Source of the DNA: Discostella pseudostelligera
Taxonomy: Eukaryota; Bacillariophyta; Thalassiosirophyceae; Thalassiosirales; Thalassiosiraceae
Length of the DNA stretch: 12,384 nt
Direction of reading: 5' to 3'
NCBI GenBank assembly: GCA_036940085.1
Contig: JALLBK010000450.1
Span: 1 to 12,384, forward strand
Shown one piece after another: positions 7,559 through 12,384 of the stretch; the first letter of the stretch is position 1; the number at the start of each line of letters is the position of its first letter. A program made the position numbers and the translations under genes. The notes under the pieces were generated by a model. It was not told the DNA's origin, did no database searches, and saw only the letters and a program-made list of their open reading frames with translations.

Positions 7559-9096
7559 ATGAAGTTCTCCTCCGTAACCTTCGCTCTGGTCATCGCCACC
7601 ACCTCCGCCAACGTCATGGCTGGCAAAAATACAACATTGTCACCGACCATGGCTGTGCCACGAGAGACCTATGCACCGATTGCTTCTCCAACGACCATGT
7701 TCCCTACCGAGGGTGAAAAGATTCCAACTCCTCCGCCGGTAGTTTCGACGCCGCCACCTGTTGCCATGCCGGTAAGTAGATAGGTGCAACATGCACAATG
7801 TACTGTATACTTTGGAAGCGAGGATGATATTGATGATGGTAGCAACGGTAACAATGCATTTGGAAATGCTATAGTCTGGAATACATGGAAGATCATCGTG
7901 CCTTCTCTTCAGTGATTTGATTTTCTAACGAAATGCACTCCGCTCTCCTTTTCATTAACTTCGATTTCGGATACATTACAGATTCCTACTCCTCCACCCG
8001 TGGAAGTTCCGGTACGTTCTATTCTCGTGATGCTATGATGTGTTGATCTGAACAATACATCGTACTCAACATTACTACTTGTTTGGTATCGCTGCACCTA
8101 CAGGTTACCACTCCTCCTGTCATTGTTCCTACACCAACCTACACCCCACCCACACCCCCTTACACTCCACCCACACCCGACTCGTACGGATACGACACAC
8201 CCTCGTACGATGGTGGATATGGCCCCGATGATCATTACGATGGTGGTTCCGATGATCACTATGCTGCCGGATATGTCGAGGAAGAAGAGAAAGAGAAGTA
8301 TGGGTCTGATGGTGCCGATTACCATGGTTGGGAGGGCGAACATGGATGGGCGGCCAATGGCGAATGGGTCGGTGATCATGATCATGATGGAGAATGGGTC
8401 GGCGATTATGACCATGATGTTCACCATCCGGATGGAGAATGGGTCGGCGATCATGATCATGACGATCACCATCATGATGGATCCTCTGGCAAGTCCGGCA
8501 AGGGCTCCAAGTCTGGTTCGAGCAAGGGTAGCAAGGGATCATCGTGGTCTGGATCCAGCGGCAAATCTGGCAAGTCAGGATCAAGCAAGAGCTCCAAGGG
8601 AAGTTCCAAGTCTGGAAAGTCTGGATCGAGCAAGGGTGGCAAGGGGTCCGACAACGATTATCATGATGCCTCGTGGTGGTCTGCATGGTGGAGTTCTCAT
8701 CCACATGAGGAGGGTCATGACGAGCACGATGTCGCTTGGTGGAACGCTCACCCTGTCGAGGAACACGATGATGCCTGGTGGAGTGGTGGTGATGACGATG
8801 GTGCCTGGTGGGGTGGTGATGATGACGATGATACCGAATGGGTGGCTCCTGCAGAGGAACATGCCGAATGGAATGATCACGATGAGGGCTACGGTTACGC
8901 AGAGGCACTGGAATGGACTGGCTCCGAACAAGATGGCTATGGTTACGCAGAAGAAGCCCATGATGACGGCTACGGCGGATATGATAACAGTTGGGGTCAT
9001 GCCGAGGCACCTGAAGACGACCATGCTGATGCAGGAAAGTCTGGCAAGGGCCGAAGGAGAAGAACCACTGCCGTTCGTGGTTCAGTGAAGAAATAA
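7559..9096 (+). CDS. Secreted Trp/His-rich, Ser-Gly-Lys protein; cingulin/silaffin-like biosilica candidate
   Basis: Exons 7559-7771, 7982-8011 and 8104-9096 give 411 aa. Both introns (210 and 92 bp) start GTAAGT or GTACGT, end ACAG, and are phase 0. Domains in order: signal peptide (1 to about 21, MKFSSVTFALVIATTSANVM); Thr/Pro-rich hinge (about 26-106) with TPPPV and YTPPTP units; an acidic Tyr/His/Asp/Gly region (107-207) containing GEWVGDHDHD or GEWVGDYDHD at 167-176, 177-186 and 192-201; a Ser/Gly/Lys block (208-263) with 13 Lys forming seven KxxK pairs and a single Trp; a Trp/Asp/His domain (264-365) with five Trp-Trp pairs; a GYGYAE-containing region; and a basic tail with SGKG, four Arg and terminal Lys-Lys. 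Diatom silaffins and cingulins combine a signal peptide, KxxK-rich Lys/Ser segments (sites of polyamine and phosphate modification) and Tyr- or Trp-rich domains, and are built into girdle-band silica. This protein fits the W-type by composition. No typical RXL processing site was seen. Other secreted acidic metal-binding or cell-wall roles remain possible. Confidence 0.75.
8359..8463 (+). repeat. 30-bp coding repeat, three units
   Basis: Three copies of a 30-nt unit at 8359-8388, 8389-8418 and 8434-8463 encode GEWVGDxDHD. The second and third are separated by 15 nt (VHHPD). Silent differences (GGT/GGC, CAT/TAT) show they are not recent perfect copies. Confidence 0.85.
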
Positions 9097-9915
9097 TTGC
9101 CCGTTCACACTCTCTCAAGCGATACATACTTGGATACTGCGCCCAACCTTCTTTGAATAAACTTGAAGATATTTGGCAAGGCTGCGATTCCATGTGTATG
9201 CGACCTGAAAGATGACTTTTGTTGTGTAGCAAGTATCTACCAAAGTCATTGCACGTTACAAGTGTTATCACTCTCTAGGAGTACCATATGTCTGTCGGTG
9301 TTTCATGTTGTCATCTCTTTTTGCAAATTATTGTTGGGTTGCGACAAGTCGAATTAAAATAGAATTAGAATGATTATTATGAGCTACATTTCTACAATGC
9401 TGATAAATCGATAATCGCGTAGATTCAGGCAGATTCAATTCTCGTTCCACATTCATGCACATGGAGTGTTTGGCGCATTCATTTCATAGTCATAGAATAA
9501 TGAAATGAAGTGTTACAAAAACAGCATGCCATCCAGAAGACTTTGGTGGCATTTTTGGAATGTACAAACATCACAGTTACAACATGTACATGCTAAAAGT
9601 GCGCATCTCTACTGTCATGCAACAAACAATACTTCATACGCTTAAACAAGGAGTGCTGGCATCTCGAGAAGCATACATCCAACTCTTATCGTTGAATTGA
9701 ACAACGCTTATCCATACACATCCAATAATCAACAACAATAGGGCTTTTCATTCTCGAAGAGAATTGCGACGATACGAAGCAGAGACGGACGACCCCATTC
9801 AAATATATATGATACGCATCATCCAGAGAACGATTTGGATCGACCCACTCCTTCTCGTCCAGTATCAGTATCCGTATCATCTATAAACAGGATGAGAACC
9901 ATTCCCATACCCTCT
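9097..9915. other. Spacer between the two convergent genes
   Basis: About 820 bp between two stop codons, presumably shared 3' UTR and terminator DNA. Open frames at 9163-9357 and 9686-9880 have no coding character. ACATGTACATG at about 9584-9594 is a small palindrome. Nothing else was recognised. Confidence 0.6.
9156..9161 (+). terminator. AATAAA poly(A) signal of the Trp-rich gene
   Basis: A canonical hexamer 60 bp after the TAA stop at 9094-9096. Position and orientation fit a 3' end signal. Confidence 0.4.
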
Positions 9916-11013
9916 TCAGTTCTTTCGACGAAGATGAAATTGTTGGGCCCGGTATTTGTACTGTGCATCATTACCAACATCATCGTGTCTCCAGGCTCCA
10001 TCCTCGACTTTGCCAAATCCCCACAGTCCTTCTCCGGACGATTTTTCCTTGTCAGAAGAATTGCCAGAGCCGCCACCACCGTAACCATACGATCCCTTGC
10101 CGGACTTGGTAGAGTAATCATATCCACCACCATATCTACCGTAGTAGTAGTAGCCTTCTGCATCGTAACCTCCATATCCGGCATTCTTCTCGTGGCCATA
10201 TTCGCCATTGTCGTAACAATGATGACGACGAATTTTGACCCCCTTGCTTTTCGATGCGACCTTGCCCTTACTTCCGTTGTTCATCTGGCCATCCTTGTCA
10301 AATAAGCTTATGAACTCAAGAGAAACCATAGGCATGGACATAGCGTTGTCGTTACCATGATTTTGACGCATTATTTTGCCACCCTTGCTCGACGATTCGA
10401 CCTTGCCGTTGCTTCCGTCATTCATCTGGCCAGAGTTGTCAAATAAGCCTTTGAACTCAAGAGAAGACATAGACATGGACATTGACATTGCGAGCGTAGA
10501 CATTGACATTGCGAGCGTATTAGGAGGAGTAGAAGAGGGAATCACCGAATGTGCGGCCTGTCCAATATGTTAGTTGGGAATGGAATGATTTTGAAACATG
10601 TAAAAAACACAACGGATGTGTGTGAGTAATAAATTTGGATGCAATATATCAACGAACCAAATAACACTCCAAGCTCCAAGAGGAGGTCTGCAAATATACC
10701 TGATAGTAATAAAAACGCATTTACACTTACCGGGGTGACAGGAAGTGCCTCAGTGGGGAAGATAGTATTACGCGGTAATGGAGGAACCCGAACGCCAATA
10801 ACATCTCTGAATACCGGATGGTGGCGCGAGCCCAGCGAGCGTCGATGATGATGACAGCAACGACGACGACCGACGACCTCCTCCCCCTCCATGATTTGAT
10901 AATGACGATGACGATGATGCCGATGCCGACGCAGTAATACTTGCGACGGCCATCATGGCCAATATATTGATCGGCAATGGTGACGTTGAACCTACTGCCC
11001 TCCGTCCCCACAT
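9916..11013 (-). CDS. Tyr/Gly-rich secreted protein with internal duplication; biosilica candidate, 5' exon unresolved
   Basis: The last exon is secure: 10557-9916, preceded by acceptor TTGGACAG and ending at TGA 9916-9918. The donor CCG|GTAAGT at 10731/10730 closes an upstream exon reading RNTIFPTEALPVTP, giving a 173-bp phase-0 intron. At least 213 aa follow the splice: Ser/Thr/Pro (SVIPSSTPPNT), a Met-Ser run (LAMSMSTLAMSMSMSMSS), two copies of a roughly 40-residue unit beginning SLEF..LFD..GQMN, a Tyr/Gly domain (GGYDAEGYYYYGRYGGGYDY), then STKSGKGSYGYGGGG and a charged tail ending RRKN. The start is uncertain. ATG 11013 opens a frame with signal-peptide character (PINILAMMAVASITASASA), but reaching the PTEALP frame needs a small intron ending near TATTCAG at about 10807 or 10805; no donor stands out. 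FPTE, the Pro hinge, phase-0 introns and SGKG recall the neighbouring Trp-rich gene. The Tyr-rich plus Lys/Ser composition resembles Y-type cingulins. Function is inferred. Confidence 0.6.
10207..10464 (-). repeat. Internal 141-bp-offset duplication in the Tyr-rich gene
   Basis: Coding DNA 10464-10345 (SLEFKGLFDNSGQMNDGSNG and on to NHGNDN) is matched by 10323-10207 (SLEFISLFDKDGQMNNGSKG and on to HCYDN). The offset is 47 codons, so the frame is kept. Both copies keep Lys/Ser-rich ends (GKVESSSKGGKI and GKVASKSKGVKI). Confidence 0.85.
10478..10519. repeat. Exact 21-bp tandem duplication
   Basis: GACATTGACATTGCGAGCGTA occurs twice with no mismatch (10478-10498 and 10499-10519). It lies in the Met/Ser-rich part of the Tyr-rich gene and adds seven residues without shifting frame. 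Perfect identity points to a recent event. Confidence 0.9.
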
Positions 11014-11334
11014 CTCACTAAACCGTCATGTAAAATTATTGTGCTGCTAGAGAGAGTATCTAGAGAGGCTGTCTATCTAAAAAATGATGTGATGATGGAT
11101 GGATGGATGGGCGGTGGCAAATCTCTGGAGCAAGCGGCAGTGGTAGGGCAACGGTCCATATGGATAGGTATGGTATGGTTTGGGTTGCCTTTTGCTTTTG
11201 GTGTTGTGGTGGTGGTAGGTGGTGGTGGATTGTGCACCTAAAATTTCCCGCCATTTTCGTCTCCAATAGGATTCCTCTCCACTAAGATTCCCGCTCAAAT
11301 CTTCCCGCCAAACCAAAGATACGCCTAAGGATGC

Positions 11335-11358
11335 GACAGACAGACAGACAGACAGACA
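11335..11358. repeat. (GACA)6 microsatellite
   Basis: Six perfect GACA tetranucleotides. Confidence 0.95.
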
Positions 11359-11426
11359 CTCTCTCTCCTCTCTCATCGTTAACGCGCCACCCCATCCTCC
11401 AACTAATTCCTCCGTCTCTTTGGGAG

Positions 11427-11511
11427 GAATTTGAATCATTCAAATTCGGAGTTTCTCCTTCCTTTCTCTCTTTTATAGCAATTCATACGCATGTACCAAA
11501 TTTGAATTTGG
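11427..11511. promoter_or_regulatory. Pair of AATTTGAAT palindromes
   Basis: A 21-bp perfect palindrome at 11427-11447 (10-bp arms GAATTTGAAT and ATTCAAATTC around a single C) is followed at 11496-11511 by CCAAATT-TG-AATTTGG. Both contain an AATTTGAA core. They could be sites for a dimeric factor; the target gene is unclear. Confidence 0.35.
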
Positions 11512-11918
11512 ATTAACCTTCTCCTTTCTCCTGCAAACCGCTTCCAGATCTCGAATTAGTATAGATTCCCATGTACATGGAGAGTATGGTGAGTGAAATG
11601 GGGTATTGTATTTAATTGGGAAAAGAACCGTTATCTCTCACAAAATTCAAAACAACAACTTGCCCCCCCTCTTCCCTCTCTCCCCGTATCTACTTATCGC
11701 GCGCCATCCGATCGGCATGCTACCTACCGAGCGAGAGCACCCGACCATGAAAAGAGATGATGGTGCCCATCCTGCTTGCAGTAGCTACGATAGAGCATGA
11801 AATGCACCACACAAACACAAGCAACCGCCGCTTCTTCATCATCATTCATCCATATCATCTTGCCTACCATACGATATTATTATTACCTACCTGGCGACTG
11901 TTAGTAGATAGCGGTTGG

Positions 11919-11925
11919 TATATAT
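11919..11925 (+). promoter_or_regulatory. TATA-like box before the gene at 12071
   Basis: TATATAT lies about 150 bp upstream of the ATG at 12071, followed by an AT- and TCATT-rich leader. Spacing allows a 5' UTR of roughly 110-120 nt. Confidence 0.4.
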
Positions 11926-12070
11926 CACCGATAAACCCATCCAACCAACAATATTGATCAAGTCTTTATTCATCGATCTCGATATTCATTCATTCATTCC
12001 TTCATCGCACATAGTCGTCGCTCGCCGTTGCTGTGCCATTCGCATCATCAATATCGTCAGCCAAGTAATA

Positions 12071-12384
12071 ATGAAGATCCTTCATCGTCTTCTGCCATCA
12101 CTGCTAGCACTACTATTGGCAGCAGCATCTTCGTCTGCTGCTAGTGCTAGCAACAACACCTCCAACAACGCCAGCAGCATCAGTAACATCAGCGATGCCC
12201 TACAACGAAATTCAGTATCCGTCTCCATACCACCATCTCTCTCCACTCTTTCCACCACCTACAATTCCACCTCTTCCACATCCGGTTTTCTATTTGATAT
12301 CAAATGCCGTTCATCTACTACCAGTGGTGTCATTTTATACGGTATTGATATTAACTTGATTGACTCTAGCTTTAGTAGTACTAG
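12071..12384 (+). CDS. Secreted protein, 5' part only (runs off right edge)
   Basis: ATG 12071 opens a frame with no stop before the window ends, 104 complete codons. The start has a textbook signal peptide: MKILHR, a Leu/Ala core (LLPSLLALLLAAA), and small residues SSSAASA around residue 24-26. A Ser/Thr/Asn-rich region follows with N-glycosylation sequons (N-N-T, N-A-S, N-I-S, N-S-T). From residue 72 the sequence changes to a compact, possibly folded segment (GFLFDIKCRSSTTSGVILYG, then IDINLID). The alternation of FDI-like and IDINL-like strands recalls beta-rich extracellular domains of diatom secreted proteins, but I cannot name a family. The upstream TATA-like box and ATAATGAAG start context support a real gene. 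Confidence 0.65.
   Translation, partial: MKILHRLLPSLLALLLAAASSSAASASNNTSNNASSISNISDALQRNSVSVSIPPSLSTLSTTYNSTSSTSGFLFDIKCRSSTTSGVILYGIDINLIDSSFSST

Larger units (their letters stand above)
11014..12070. other. Non-coding region between divergent secreted-protein genes
   Basis: No convincing gene in about 1.05 kb. It holds GGAT repeats (about 11096-11110), a GGT-rich tract (about 11206-11230), (GACA)6, two AATTTGAAT-type palindromes, CCATGTACATGG at 11569-11580, and the promoter of the gene at 12071. Frames such as those at 11041-11241 and 11077-11439 follow simple repeats and were not accepted. Confidence 0.6.

Noticed and set aside
8123..9088. Second plus-strand frame over the same exon (321 aa)
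   Set aside because: Met/Thr-rich frame produced by GATGATCATG-type codon repeats; it lacks a signal peptide or domain order.
8129..9271. Long antisense open frame (380 aa) over the Trp-rich gene
   Set aside because: His/Arg-rich shadow of the strongly biased Asp/His/Gly codons on the plus strand, which has signal peptide, clean introns and ordered domains.
11077..11439. 120-aa minus-strand frame
   Set aside because: Passes through the GACA microsatellite and other simple repeats; no signal peptide or link to the Tyr-rich gene.

Overview
The window reads as nuclear DNA of a silica-forming microalga, most likely a centric diatom. The evidence is protein-coding genes split by short GT-AG introns (about 90-210 bp) with no operons, a glyoxalase I carrying a diatom-style plastid presequence, and a secreted Ser/Gly/Lys + Trp/Tyr/His protein of the kind found in diatom biosilica. 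Species cannot be assigned from the sequence alone.

Layout. Bases 1-1123: minisatellite DNA, then a decayed reading frame (one nonsense codon, two frame changes) that I do not recognise. Bases 1124-2880: no convincing gene, only degenerate short repeats and pyrimidine tracts. Bases 2884-4066 (minus): two-exon, probably plastid-targeted glyoxalase I. Bases 4209-4815 (plus): broken fragment of a BspA-type leucine-rich repeat gene. Bases 4991-6795 (minus): three-exon, about 10-TM drug/metabolite-type transporter. Bases 6796-7558: divergent promoter region with two tandem TGACGTC motifs and a perfect 12-bp palindrome.

The most interesting part is 7559-11013. Here two genes converge on about 0.8 kb of non-coding DNA. 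The plus-strand gene (three exons, one only 30 nt) encodes a 411-aa secreted protein: signal peptide, Pro-rich hinge, acidic His/Trp repeats, a Ser/Gly/Lys block full of KxxK pairs, then a domain with five Trp-Trp pairs. The minus-strand gene encodes a Tyr/Gly-rich protein with an SGKG motif, a Pro/Thr hinge and an internal duplication; its first exon is unresolved. In architecture the two look like W-type and Y-type relatives of cingulins/silaffins (diatom girdle-band silica proteins), and I propose them as a convergent biosilica gene pair. That is inference from composition and layout, not a homology search.

Bases 11014-12070 are non-coding, with simple repeats and palindromes and a TATA-like box. 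At 12071 a further secreted-protein gene begins and runs off the right edge. No tRNA, rRNA, CRISPR, insertion sequence or intact transposase was seen.
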